Source: Trichomonas vaginalis G3 (lineage: Eukaryota > Parabasalia > Trichomonadida > Trichomonadidae). From it: a stretch of 64,000 bases of DNA. The translations under genes and the position numbers were made by a program. The stretch is taken from NCBI RefSeq assembly GCF_026262505.1, contig NC_067203.1, positions 6,820,001 to 6,884,000 on the forward strand, in the 5' to 3' direction. Positions 35,873 to 47,419 of this stretch are shown here, in pieces (within the stretch, counting starts at the first letter, position 1; every line of letters starts with the position of its first letter). The notes below the pieces were generated by a model that saw only the letters and a program-made list of their open reading frames with translations, had not been told where the DNA came from and searched no databases.

Positions 35873-36602
35873 TTATTAAATTTTAATTCTTTATTTTTTA
35901 GGATTGTTAGCTTTGTAAGATTGCTTTCTCACAAGAGAAAACAAGTATAAGGTTTAAGCTGTATGTATTAAAGTTATAAATATTTGATTTAAAAAAAATC
36001 AAGATTTTAAACTTTAAAGGTATTAATTATGATTATCTTTCTTTAGCTTTACATGCTGTATGCTACTTTTGGAAACTGCTCTATTGTATTAGAATGTTTT
36101 TAAATTTTGCACCTAAAAATGCGTAATATTAAAAATTAAGGTATTAATTATGATTATCTTTCTTTAGCTTTACATGCTGTATGCTACTTTTGGAAACTGC
36201 TCTATTGTATTAGAATGTTTTTAAATTTTGCACCTAAAAATGCGTAATATTAAAAATTAAGGTATTAATTATGATTATCTTTCTTTAGCTTTACATGCTG
36301 TATGCTACTTTTGGAAACTGCTCTATTGTATTAGAATGTTTTTAAATTTTGCACCTAAAAATGCGTAATATTAAAAATTAAGGTATTAATTATGATTATC
36401 TTTCTTTAGCTTTACATGCTGTATGCTACTTTTGGAAACTGCTCTATTGTATTAGAATGTTTTTAAATTTTGCACCTAAAAATGCGTAATATTAAAAATT
36501 AAGGTATTAATTATGATTATCTTTCTTTAGCTTTACATGCTGTATGCTACTTTTGTCTTTGAGACATTCCATGATTTAAGTTAAGAAGCTTTAAAAAAAA
36601 TG
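35873..36602. repeat. Right TIR of MULE B with 121-bp tandem units
   Basis: Units starting GGTATTAATTATGATTATCT begin at 36019, 36140, 36261, 36382 and 36503 (the last partial), period 121 bp and near-identical. Confidence 0.9.
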
Positions 36603-36710
36603 CAAAAAAATTGAATACTTTACTGGCTGGGCAAATTTGTCGCCGCCCCGTTTTGGGATGGGTAGCCCATCCCATATATTCAAATGTTCAATGATTTTGG
36701 GTTGGGATTC

Positions 36711-37290
36711 AAAAAAAAGGTAGTGGGGCTTCGAGGCGCGTTGCGCCCTCTAGCCCCGAAGATGTTTAGTATAAATGAAGTTTATATTCGGAGGGCTTCC
36801 AGGCGCGTTGCGCCCTCTAGCCCCGAAGATGTTTAGTATAAATGAAGTTTATATTCGGAGGGCTTCCAGGCGCGTTGCGCCCTCTAGCCTCGAAGATGTT
36901 TAGTATAAATGAAGTTTATATTCGGAGGGCTTCCAGGCGCGTTGCGCCCTCTAGCCCCGAAGATGTTTAGTATAAATGAAGTTTATATTCGGAGGGATTC
37001 CAGGCGCGTTGCGCCCTCTAGCCTCGAAGATGTTTTGTATAAATGAAGTTTATATTCGGAGGGCTTCCAGGCGCGTTGCGCCCTCTAGCCTCGAAGATGT
37101 TTAGTATAAATGAAGTTTATATTCGGAGGGCTTCCAGGCGCGTTGCGCCCTCTAGCCTCGAAGATGTTTTGTATAAATGAAGTTTATATTCGGAGGGCTT
37201 CCAGGCGCGTTGCGCCCTCTAGCCCCGAAGATGTTTAGTATAAATGAAGTTTATATTCGGAGGGCTTCCAGGCGCGTTGCGCCCTCTAAC
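36711..37290. repeat. Copy 3 left TIR amplified as nine 67-bp units
   Basis: Units start at 36726 and every 67 bp up to 37262, each with CCAGGCGCGTTGCGCCCTCT and GAAGATGTTTAGTATAAATG. Minor differences occur (CGAGG in the first, ATTCC in the fifth, AGCCTCG in several). Copy 2 has a single unit here. An A run precedes, as in copy 2. Confidence 0.9.
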
Positions 37291-37566
37291 CCATAAAAAA
37301 TTTCTGAGGACGAGCCAGCCGGTGACTTTTTTGTAGAGCACTCAAACTAGTATAACTTTGTCCGGACAAGTAAGGGCCTATCCTCGCTACAAGAAAAGTT
37401 ACAGGCGTTCCAAGGAAGTATACTTTGAGAAGCCTTTTCTCCCTTTTAAAACAAGATAGGACGGTTATTTTACAAAACTGACAACACTTTGACCGAGTAG
37501 TTTTTTGTGCTGAACAAAAAGTGTCATATAAACATCTGTCAAAAACCGCTTTTAACTTCACTTAAA
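37291..37566. other. Leader between amplified TIR and first gene, no gene seen
   Basis: About 250 bp that copy 2 lacks, ending in the shared AAAACCGCTTTTAACTTCAC just before the first ATG. Confidence 0.5.
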
Positions 37567-40378
37567 ATGCCACGTAAGCTACGTAAGAATATACGTAAGA
37601 GGAAGGGAGCATTGAAACATCCAATAGTAAAACTGACACCACAACAACAGTTGCAACAACAAATGATGAATGACCCCACTATGTTGCAACAAATGTCAAG
37701 CAACCCTATGCTTTTAAACCGAGTTATTGGTGCACAGAGTGGAGGTTTAAGAGCGGCACTTTTAGCGAAAATGGCAGGCTATGGTGGAGCTGCAGACGGA
37801 ACAGCTTATAACCCTCAAAGTCAAATGAATTTGAGTTCACTCAAAAATCAAATAACAGATGTCAAAAAGTCAAACATAGACATACAGAAACAAATAAGTG
37901 AAAACGAAAAGAAACTAGAATATGACAGACACACAAAGAAACTCAATGAGTTAAACGTAGAGAAAAAGAAGAAAGAAGAACAACTGAAAGAACTAAGTAC
38001 AGAGGAATATGCGAAAAAAGTGTCAGAAAAAGCAGCAGAAGTAGCAAAAATGGAACAAGATGTTGTAAATTTGAAAAACCATACTACTCGATATAAAGTA
38101 CTGAAAGATGAAGAAATAAAACAAAAAGCCCTGAAGACATATATGGATAGCGATGAGTATAAAAAAGAAGTTGAAGCAAATGTAAAGGCAGAAAAACTTT
38201 TACAGTTGCAAAACCAAACCGTACAGTATGAAAACTTAGCACAAGAAAGTAAAAATAACGACGCAGCCATGCAAAAGGCAATGAAAAGCGCAGAATATAT
38301 AAAAGCTAACAATGACTGGTTAGATGCCCAAGCCAACGCTAAAGCAGCCCAACTTATAGGGTCAATAAGGACAAAAATACAAGCGGATGAAGACAGTTCA
38401 AATGAAGCTTTAATGAATGCTGACTTTAAGAATGCCTTCGAAGCTCTTCATAGTAAGGTGAAACTAGTGAACGACTTCTCATCTGGAAAGAAACTGAAGT
38501 CTGAAGGTTTCGACAAAGAGTTAAGAGAAGTAGCACAAAATATGACGAAAATAACAGATGCAGCAACGAGACAGGCAGTTCAAAGTGCCTATGACGCCGT
38601 TAGAGCAACTGTTGTAGAAAGTCAAGAAAAAGAGTTACAACAGACCAAAACAGACCTAGTAAATGCTTTCTTAAAAACGAAAAGTCAGGTAGGACATTAT
38701 GCTGCAGATGGAACATATGTGCCAGCTGGTGGAACTTATATACCACCAAACCCTCCAAGAGAAGCACCTGCACCAGGACTACCTAAAACATTTACATCGT
38801 CACATGGACACAGACACAGGCATGCACCAAAACCAACACAGCAACCAACAGTTCAAAATCCAGCACCACAACAACAACCAAAACCAACAGTTCAAAATCC
38901 AGCACAGCAACCAACAGTTCAAAACCCTGCACAGCAACCAACAGTTCAAAATCCAGCACCACAACCAAAACCAGCACAACAACCACCTCCACAACCAGCA
39001 CAGCAACCAACAGTTCAAAACCCTGCACAACAACAACCACAAACAGAGCAAGGACATAAAAGAAGTAGAGAAAAAGGAAACCAAGAATTCTTAAAAATGC
39101 TTAAGGAAGATTATGGTTACCCAGATACTCTTGACTTTAGTGACAGATATAAAGAAGCTATTAGAAAGTTCAAGGAAGGAAATACTGACCCGAACCTATT
39201 TAGCTTTATGGTTCAGCATCAAATGGGATATAATCTCAAACCTGGAAAATACAAGCTCGCTAAGGGATATGATTTAATAGCATATCATCCAAATGACATG
39301 AATGAATTTACTCCGAGATATTTGGTGTCAGAGCTAAATGATAATTCAACTCTCTTCATGAAACGCGTAAAAAATAGAGACGGAACGAAAGAAGAAAGGT
39401 TTATGAGTCCGGATGACTTAGATAGGGAACTTGTTAAAAACGGTCTCGGAATATATGAAATGCCAGCAGATGAGGTACAAGAAACTCAACAGGAAGAAGT
39501 TCAGATACAACCAGACATGGAAAAATAGTTCAGCAACAACAGCTAGAAGAGCCTGAAGGAAACGAACAAGTCCCTCCTTTGGAAACTAACTTCACAGAAC
39601 TAGATGAAGATTTGGAACAGCCGAAAAATCTTGACCCTCAACAAGTGTATGCAGAGAATATGGAATCTTTCCAAGAGTCTAAGAAAAATTCGGCTGACAT
39701 AGTAGAAGAATATCGAAAAATGTTCACCGACATACAAAAGACTCCAACATCAGATGAAAATATTCAGCATAGAATGGAAGTACTGAAAGATAATGTACGC
39801 AAATACAATAATCCTTTTTACTTACGACCATATAACGTTCAATCTTTGGCTGAACTCGGTGAAAATAAAAGGTTAAATTTCAACAAAACATATAGAAATG
39901 AAACATTGTTTAAAGTTCATTCAGAACCTAACCAATATGGAAACAAACCTACTTTTGTTTCTGCAGACTATGGAACTACAATGAGATGGGGTCATAAAGC
40001 TAATCCGGATAGGTGGTTCATAAACTTACAACCTCAATTCCAAGAAGTTGTAGACGCAATGGAAGTGAATGGTGAACCAGATATAACGGTATTTTCAGCG
40101 CGGCTTTAATGCCATTGAAAGATATGAAAGATGCAGATATTTTGGACCAGTATGAAATGAACATGGCTGAGGGAAATATAACACCTGACGTTCTAGAACA
40201 TTTATCTCAAAGAACTACACAGAACCATAGAGATGGTATATTTGGTGAAGAGTTTAGAAAGAAAGTTAGGGAGAGAGAAGGAAGAGAACCTATTGTACAT
40301 GACCTTGCAAACGAAAGTTTGCAAAATGTCATAAAAACTTACTTTGCAGACAATGAAATGAGAAGGATGAATATTTAA
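37567..40378 (+). pseudogene. Large coiled-coil protein gene, two frameshifts
   Basis: Homolog of 2887-5661, start MPRKLRKNIRKRKGALKHPI. Open to 39528 (about 653 residues), where one lost base in GACATGGAAAAATAG creates a stop; the frame resumes at 39579 and again, after a lost base near 40087, at 40109. It has one GGTYIP unit pair instead of four and more PTVQNP units than copy 2, so the low-complexity region varies in length. Confidence 0.85.
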
Positions 40379-40407
40379 GAAAACTCAAATGGACAGTACC
40401 AAATGAA

Positions 40408-40842
40408 ATGTTAGTATTGAAAAACATGTTCCATGACAAAATAAAACCAACTACAGAAATAAATGACGCAAGACTGAAACATTGGGTAAAAGCTTTCCCA
40501 TTCACAAAAGATATTATTGGTAACATGGAAAGAAAACCAGAATGGCTACAAAAACATATATTTGGAAACGAGCTTATTCCATATGGACAAGCTCTGTTTG
40601 AAGAGCTTGAACCGGAAACTCAGGAAAGAGTCATGCAAACAATACGCGAAGACTCAAATACAAACTATGACAAAATCTTTCTAGGATATAGGTTACCTGA
40701 GATGGGCGACCAGAGCCCAAAGGCAAAAAGGACATGGAAAATTTACAACATACTAGGTGAACATGAGGCAAAGATGCAACAACTTGAAGCAGAGGGCAAG
40801 TTACCAAAAGCGACACCAAAGAAGAAGAGTAGAACAAAGTGA
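40408..40842 (+). CDS. Unknown 144-residue protein
   Basis: Starts MLVLKNMFHDKIKPTTEIND and ends KATPKKKSRTK. Intact here and broken in copy 2 (5691-6243). The upstream gene stops 29 bp before in both copies. Downstream a Ser/Glu-rich stretch (SESSEEVTSSSESSGNEG) stays conserved in another frame and may be a lost tail. Confidence 0.65.
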   Translation: MLVLKNMFHDKIKPTTEINDARLKHWVKAFPFTKDIIGNMERKPEWLQKHIFGNELIPYGQALFEELEPETQERVMQTIREDSNTNYDKIFLGYRLPEMGDQSPKAKRTWKIYNILGEHEAKMQQLEAEGKLPKATPKKKSRTK

Positions 40843-40989
40843 AAGTAGTGAAGAAGTAACTTCATCTAGTGAAAGTAGTGGCAATGAAGGAAAAAGAAGA
40901 GTTAAAAACTCAGTCAGGAAGAAAGTAAAGCTTGGTACGAAACAATTATGACAAATAAATTCAACTATTCTATATTTTACCCATATGAA

Positions 40990-42600
40990 ATGTACGCCGC
41001 TCAGAATATAACGCCAACAGTTTTGGATGCCATGAACGGAAATGTTTCCGAATGGTATAACGAATGCGACAATGCCATTAGAAGGTCAGAAATAGTTCCT
41101 GGAACTTACGAATATACAACTGCTGTTTCTTATGGAAACGTAGGTGAGTTTGGAGAAGGTTCTTCAACAACAGTAGATATTGCTTGCGACAGGTTTCATA
41201 TTATTTCTATTGACAACTCATTCTTATACGTGGAACAAGACATTGAAATAAAACCTTCTGCCAAGTTGTCTGACAAGAAAGGTTGCAATGGAATTTTCTA
41301 TGTCGGATACCAATATGCTCCAGAAGTTTTTATGGGATATAAGATATATTCTAACTCTGACTTAGTTCAAACAGTAACATGGGCAAACTATGAATGGTTC
41401 GCTTTGAGAAACTCAGTACAACCACAAGCTAGAGAACAAACAGACCAGTATGCAACTATTGAGAAAATAAGAAGACTTGACCCTAACGTTCCAGGAGTTT
41501 ATGTTAACCTTTCTGGACAAACTGCAGCAGCAGTAACCAAAGTAAAACTGAAACTAAGAGTTCCTTTGTCATCTTTCCTCATCTTCAGGTTTTTAAGATA
41601 CTTGCCAAACTGGGCAGGAAAAATTTCTATTGAACTTACTCCAAGCAAAAATAACTTAGTCATTGCACCAACACAAGACCCATTCACTATTACAGACGTA
41701 AAGGGAACAAATCAAACGTCATTCGCCGAATTTTGCAAAGACAAAGTTGACTTAGACTTTGGTTTCTCAAACTTCAACACTGAAGTAAACTATTATTTCA
41801 ATGCTGCTGGAGATGCTTGGGACCCAGTTAAGTTCACATGCGAAAAGTTTGAATGCAAGAGAATAGAAAGCAGACTTGCAGTCTATATGTTGGACCCAGA
41901 TATTTCAAATGCTTTAGCTGCCAAATATATTGCAGTTCCACTTATGTTCCCTATACACCAAATATCTGTCAAAGACTTTGCAGGTGAAGTTGGAAAACAA
42001 AATCCAGGAGCCGCAGGTGCAAGAACAGATATTGCTTTAACAACTGCAATGAAACATGCAGATACTATGTTTGTACTGTTCAGACGAACTATAAATGACT
42101 ATTCTTGTTTCTACAACCCTGGTATTAAATATCATATAAACATAGATGGCAAATATTATCCAAGAGAAGAATATTCTACAGTTGAGGATATGAGGTCATA
42201 CAACTTGACATTAGATGCTATGAACTTTAACAACAACTTCACAACAACCATTAACCCTGAAATGCAAAATTCTATTATGCCATATGTGAAAGTATAGACT
42301 CATACAGGAGGTCAAAAAACTCAATATACAAATGGAGACCGTTCAAACTTTTGGCTTGGCATTCCATTTGCTGACTCAGAAGACTTTATGGGTGGTATTT
42401 CAACTGTTGGTACAGTTCAAATACAATATACTGATGACAGAGACGGTCCAGATGAATTGAGAGCAAAGAAGTTTACAAAACCAATAGCACTTTTCACGGA
42501 AGATGCTCTTTTGAAGATTCGTTCGATGAAACCTGCTGGGGCTCCTCAGATTGGCATAACGACAGCTTCCATCGAGCAGATTTTGGCAGCAGGTCAGTAA
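40990..42600 (+). pseudogene. Major capsid protein with in-frame TAG
   Basis: 536 codons in one frame, interrupted only by TAG at 42295-42297 (TGG in copy 2, in KVWTHTGGQ). Otherwise nearly identical to the copy 2 protein. This copy shows that the two frameshifts in copy 2 are indels rather than true gene ends. Start chosen at 40990 by identity; the ORF opens earlier at 40948 without conservation. Confidence 0.85.
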
Positions 42601-42626
42601 GTTGTTCTTGAACTGACTTCTCTCCG

Positions 42627-42909
42627 TTAAAATATTGACGTACCAGTTTTGACATAATATTGTATTATAAACTTTCCTTTAGAAATATCTGTAAGTTTTG
42701 AAGTTATATTTTTGTCTGCTTCAAGAACTTTCACCATTTCAGTTATACCAACTTTCTTTGCTTTATGAAAATATTTAGGTTCAGCAAAGACTGCTATTCT
42801 ATAACATTTCATTGTTTGTGTAAAGAACTATTCTGTCAATGTATTTGTATTGTTTGTGAGTATAAACTTTGTTCTGCTTCAATTCAATAAGATATCCGAA
42901 TACGTCCAT
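42627..42909 (-). pseudogene. Homolog of the 139-residue protein, frameshifted
   Basis: Matches 7884-8196. Lost bases near 42812 split MDVFGYLI... from KCYRIAVFAEPKYFHKAKKV; the frame stops at 42627. Confidence 0.7.
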
Positions 42910-42927
42910 CTTTTTATTCTAAGTAAA

Positions 42928-43502
42928 ATGTCATTTCCGAAAAATAGAAGCGTAAGTGTTCAAAGGTTTAATGGCGGTGGCAAATGTGAAGTTAAATTCA
43001 CCAACTCAAACAAAACAGTCAAAGTTTATTGTCAATGTCAAAGACAGAGATGTTGAAGTGGGGAAACCATACGAAGACGAAGATGGTATAACAATTGTTC
43101 CTGTAAAAGAACCAACATATCCTGAAGTTAACAGAGACTTAAGTTCTGTTGCAGATATTCGAAACGACTACCAACAACTGAAAGACAAACTTCAAACTCA
43201 GGAGAAGATTTGTCAAGCTTTAAGTATAATGTTAAACTTGGTCGAACACAACCCTGTAAAGTGAACTCATATGTCATGCACCTCATGAAGTTTTGAAAAG
43301 AACTATTGAAACTTTTGACAGAGAGCAACGATATAAACATCAAAGAAATAGAACCCGACATTAGTTGCTGTGGTGTTTCATATAATGCCATTGACAAGAT
43401 ATACGTTATGAAAGGAGGTGAAACGTTGAACTTAAATATAGTTTCCCAGACGTTATAAAAATATTTGACGACCACAACATTTCATTAAAGTTTATTTGCT
43501 AA
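42928..43502 (+). pseudogene. Homolog of the 193-residue protein, frameshifted
   Basis: Start MSFPKNRSVSV as at 8215, then several indels (near 42960, 43012, 43260, 43278, 43432). Longest open part is 42956-43264. The stop at 43500-43502 is followed four bases later by the penton-like gene; the 76-residue gene of copy 2 is missing. Confidence 0.75.
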
Positions 43503-43506
43503 GTAA

Positions 43507-44306
43507 ATGGCAGAAGACATAATGGTTTATACTATTACGACTAAAAACCCTGAGTCATATAATTCTATAACAACAAACTTACAAAGTCCTCAAGGACGAT
43601 ATTGTAAACTAACCTTAAACACAATGACGACTAAAGCCTGTTTTGCTCTTTTGACACCAGAAGACTTTGTTGTTGTGAATGGTAAAAAATACTCCTTTGA
43701 AGATACTTACTCAGATATACCACAACAGGTTTTGTTGACTTATTTAATACTTTAAGTACGGGTGTAACATGTGCTGCAACTAGAGCAGGTTTCATTATGT
43801 TTGGATGTCCGACTGAGTTTACTATAAACGATATGAGCTATAATACAAAACTTATTTCTGTGTTTTTACTACCAACAGTTTCCTATAACAGGAAAAGGTG
43901 TCATACAAGGAATGTCTATTCCATTGACATTAAGCACACCAATCTTATATATTGTTTCAAACTTAGGTTCAAAGTGTTATTCGAATGTCGACAGAAACTA
44001 TTATGACCAAAAGATACTTATGCGTATACAATACTTTCTCTGCTGGTTTGCCTATTGTTTCATTCGAATGCAGAATTTTCAACCTTAGTGAACTCAAACA
44101 CTTTTGGCAGTATAACGTTGACATTAGTTGACGCAAACTTTGTTCCTGTAAAACTTTTATGTCCTATGTATTTGTCAATGACGGCAGAAAGTTTCGAATT
44201 GGAAGATGAAGCAACTGGTGAAAGTATTGTATTACAAGAACAACTTCAACAACAAATAGCTCAAGAACAACAAATGCAACAAATGGAACAACAAAGTCAA
44301 GAATAA
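43507..44306 (+). pseudogene. Putative penton gene, frameshifted
   Basis: Homolog of 9044-9850 broken by indels near 43720, 43860, 44030 and 44060. Ends with a shorter Gln-rich tail (MQQMEQQSQE). Confidence 0.8.
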
Positions 44307-44335
44307 AAAAATAATATTTTTTATTTTTTATAAAA

Positions 44336-45571
44336 ATGTACAGAATAGATGTTTCAGATTTTTATGACTTCCAAGCATTCAGAAATATGTGTCCATTTAG
44401 AGACTATAACAAAGCAGTCGAGAATTTGAAACGTTTAGTCATTTATGTTGACTCTGCCCCAGAATGTTATGTCATGAAAAGAATGGGATGTTGTCTTTAA
44501 CAAACCAAGAGCAACAATAGTGTCTGAACAGAATGTAGACAGAAACTTAAGAAAATAAAAAGTTGTACAAGTTGGAATGAAGATGTTAGATGCTTGGGAT
44601 ATCTTATTGTCAAGTTAGAAGATTTTTCAGTTCGAGGTATAAAGTTCTATACACCTTCTCCAAACTTCTATTCTATCTTCACTGGATATAAATATGAACA
44701 AGTAGAATGAAACACAGTATTATAGAAGCTTGGTTAGACCATGTCAAAGAAATTATATGCAATGGAAACGAAAAGGTTTATGAGTATATCTTATGTTGGT
44801 TTGCAAACATCTTACAACATCCAAGTGCTAAAAATGAAACTGCTCTCATTTAATTGGGAAAACAAGGAACAGGTAAGAACACATTCTTTAGAGATATCTT
44901 ATGCAAACTGTTAGAAGGTTAATTCGAACCCTAATATGACAAACTTAGAAAACATCTGTGGCAAGTTTAACTCCTCAATAGAGAATATGAAACTTATAGT
45001 TTGCAATGAACTTCAAAGTATAGATACAACAAAAGTTTTGAACTCAGATGCTTTGAAGAGTCTTATAACAGACAAAGTTGGAGTTGTTGAAAGAAAGTAT
45101 AAAGACCAAAGAGTTTGTGAAAATGTTGCAAACTTCATTATGGTTTCAAACAATGCTGTTCCGATGAAGTTAGAAAGTTCTGACAGAAGATATGTAGTTG
45201 TCAGAATGTCAGATTCTCATATGCAAGATACAGAATATTTTGACGACTTAGCAGAAACTTTGACACCAGAGTTTTACAACCATTTGTTCTCATACTTTAT
45301 GACATTAGATATTTCTAAGTTCAATCCAAGACAAATTCCACATACCGAAGAGAGACAAACATTGTTAGAAGCAAACAAGAGTGTTTATGAACTGTTCGTA
45401 GATGAAACTGACTTTGTGTCATTAGATGAAAGGTCATTGTACGATTCGTATAAACAATATTGTCAAGAATATGGTTATATGGCAGCTTCTAAACGTACAT
45501 TCTTGGCAAATGTCAAAAGTCTTTTAGATGTTCAGAATGGTGTATATACAAAGAAAATTTTTTCTGAGTAA
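44336..45571 (+). pseudogene. SF3 helicase gene, decayed in its first half
   Basis: Homolog of 9879-11114. Indels near 44480, 44530, 44562 and 44612, a TGA near 44708 and changes around the Walker A region (44850-44925) destroy the N-terminal half. From 44936 the frame is open, including MKLIVCNE and NFIMVSNN. Confidence 0.85.
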
Positions 45572-45606
45572 ATTTAAAAAAAAAATTTTTTTATCCGATA
45601 GAAAAG

Positions 45607-46026
45607 ATGACGAAATATATTTCAGTAAATAAGTACATGTCAGGACTTAAAGAAGAACTAGACCCATTCACATATTTGAATGTTTACTTCTACCATTTTG
45701 AAAAGTCTTCATTTGACAAAGTTTGGAACATCGAACCAGTTAAGTTTGCTATTGTGACTAAAAATGGTGCGAAATTTGAAGACTTAGACATAGAAGGTTT
45801 GTTAACAGTCAAAGAAAGTTTTGACAGAAGGTTCTCAAACCTTAAAGAAGGCAAAGCATACAAACTTGTTATACCTTATGAACCAAAGAAGACAGACGAC
45901 TATGAATATTATGAGTCTAAAGTTGTAGAAGTTCAAGGTAAATTGGGTAAAAAGATTTTAGAGTCTAAGCCAGTGTTTACTCCTAAAGAGGAAGAGAACA
46001 TTGACATTGACCCAGAAATGTTCTAA
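45607..46026 (+). CDS. 139-residue possible ssDNA-binding protein
   Basis: Intact, about 95% identical to 11152-11571, with the same acidic tail ENIDIDPEMF. First gene of the well-preserved block of copy 3. Confidence 0.75.
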   Translation: MTKYISVNKYMSGLKEELDPFTYLNVYFYHFEKSSFDKVWNIEPVKFAIVTKNGAKFEDLDIEGLLTVKESFDRRFSNLKEGKAYKLVIPYEPKKTDDYEYYESKVVEVQGKLGKKILESKPVFTPKEEENIDIDPEMF

Positions 46027-46042
46027 AAATAAAATTTTATTT

Positions 46043-46495
46043 TTACATGTCAAATTTCTTTTTCTCTGGAACTGGTTCAGGTTCTTTCTTCTCTTCTTCT
46101 ACTTTCTTTTCTTTCTTTTCTCTCTTCTTCTTCTCTGGTGGTGAGACGTCAAATTTCTCAGAACCATATTTATGTAAAAGTTCTTTGTCCTTTAATAGCT
46201 CATCTATTCTGTTTTCTATTTCATCTTCAAGAACGGCGCATGTGTCTTCTTTGCATTCTAAGAACTTTTGTTGGACTTCATCTTTCCAAGAGGCGTCATC
46301 TCTGTCAACAAGTCTGTCATTGACAAATTTTAAGACTGCTCTTTGTAATGTTTTATGGTTCTTGTCATATTCCCAGAAACAGAACTTTAGAACAAATTCA
46401 CCTTTCTTGTTTACACTATGTAAGATTTTATGGTCGACAGATGTTTTGCTGTCAAAAAGTTTGTCTCGAATATAGATAGCGAAATCGCTAGACAT
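46043..46495 (-). CDS. 150-residue protein with Lys/Glu-rich tail
   Basis: Intact homolog of 11588-12034, two residues longer in the charged tail (KKEPEPVPEKKKFDM). Same convergent and divergent neighbours. Confidence 0.75.
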   Translation of the reverse strand: MSSDFAIYIRDKLFDSKTSVDHKILHSVNKKGEFVLKFCFWEYDKNHKTLQRAVLKFVNDRLVDRDDASWKDEVQQKFLECKEDTCAVLEDEIENRIDELLKDKELLHKYGSEKFDVSPPEKKKREKKEKKVEEEKKEPEPVPEKKKFDM

Positions 46496-46531
46496 TTTCT
46501 AAAAGATAAAAATTTTAATTTTTCTAAAAAT

Positions 46532-47404
46532 ATGTTAGAAAAAAAGTTTGCTGACATTGACAAGAAATTTGAGAATGTTTTAAACAAGAACAAGAGGAAG
46601 TTAGAAAATGCTCAGATAAAGCCTATACATGACAAGTTCTTATTTGCTCAGAATGGTATAACAGGTCTAATTGCACCACCTGGGTCTGGTAAGACTTTCA
46701 CTTATCTTAAAATGGCTGCACAACAACAAGAACTAGATGAGAAGAACCCATTCTATGAGTTAGTAGTCATTTGTAGTACTTCTGGTCAATTTGACCAAAC
46801 CGTCAATTCGTTCAAAGATATTATAAAGAAGTCTAAGTTAGTATGTATAAAGGATACTGAGTTGTTAGATTGGATAAAGAAGTACCAAAGAAGAGTTTTG
46901 AAGTATAATGCTATAAATGAGTATATAAATTCTAAGTTCAAAGACCCTAATGAGGAAATGCAGAGAATATTAGAGAAGAAACACTTCCGAAACAAACAGA
47001 AAGAGATAGAATACATTTCGAAGAAATTGCAATCGTACGATTGGAAGACTTACCCTCATAGATGTCTTCTTATTTTAGATGATTTCGCCTCTCATCCTTT
47101 GTTAAAGAACAGAGAACAAGATATGTGTCGAATTCTTAAGAAGCTCAGACACTTTAACATCTCTGTTGTCATTTGTGTACAGACAGCAAAGAGTTTAAGT
47201 AAGGATGTTAAAAGAATACTTACTGACATAATACTTTTCCCCGGATTGTCCGAAGACGATTTCATGGAACTTATGAAAGAGTCCATGGCAGGCAAGTTTG
47301 ACAGACATGAACTATGGGAGAAGTATAAAGTCATACAAGACCCTCACACTTCTTTCAGAATTCATATCTACGCGAACAAAGTTCAAATTGTAAAAAGTCA
47401 ATAA
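46532..47404 (+). CDS. FtsK/HerA-like packaging ATPase
   Basis: 290 residues, intact, Walker A APPGSGKT and Walker B LLILDDFA as in copy 2. Start at 46532 after TCTAAAAAT; the upstream extension to 46430 overlaps the divergent gene. Followed directly by the KilA-N gene on the other strand, without the iteron module found here in copy 2. Confidence 0.9.
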   Translation: MLEKKFADIDKKFENVLNKNKRKLENAQIKPIHDKFLFAQNGITGLIAPPGSGKTFTYLKMAAQQQELDEKNPFYELVVICSTSGQFDQTVNSFKDIIKKSKLVCIKDTELLDWIKKYQRRVLKYNAINEYINSKFKDPNEEMQRILEKKHFRNKQKEIEYISKKLQSYDWKTYPHRCLLILDDFASHPLLKNREQDMCRILKKLRHFNISVVICVQTAKSLSKDVKRILTDIILFPGLSEDDFMELMKESMAGKFDRHELWEKYKVIQDPHTSFRIHIYANKVQIVKSQ

Positions 47405-47419
47405 AAATAAATGGTTCAT

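Larger units (their letters stand above)
33851..36602 (-). mobile_element. MULE B, 2.75 kb with long unequal TIRs
   Basis: TIRs 33851-34227 and 35873-36602 start with CATTTTTTAAAGCTTC on the left and its inverted copy on the right. Between them lies one intact transposase gene. The right TIR is longer because a 121-bp unit is tandemly repeated. No clear target duplication was seen. Confidence 0.85.
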
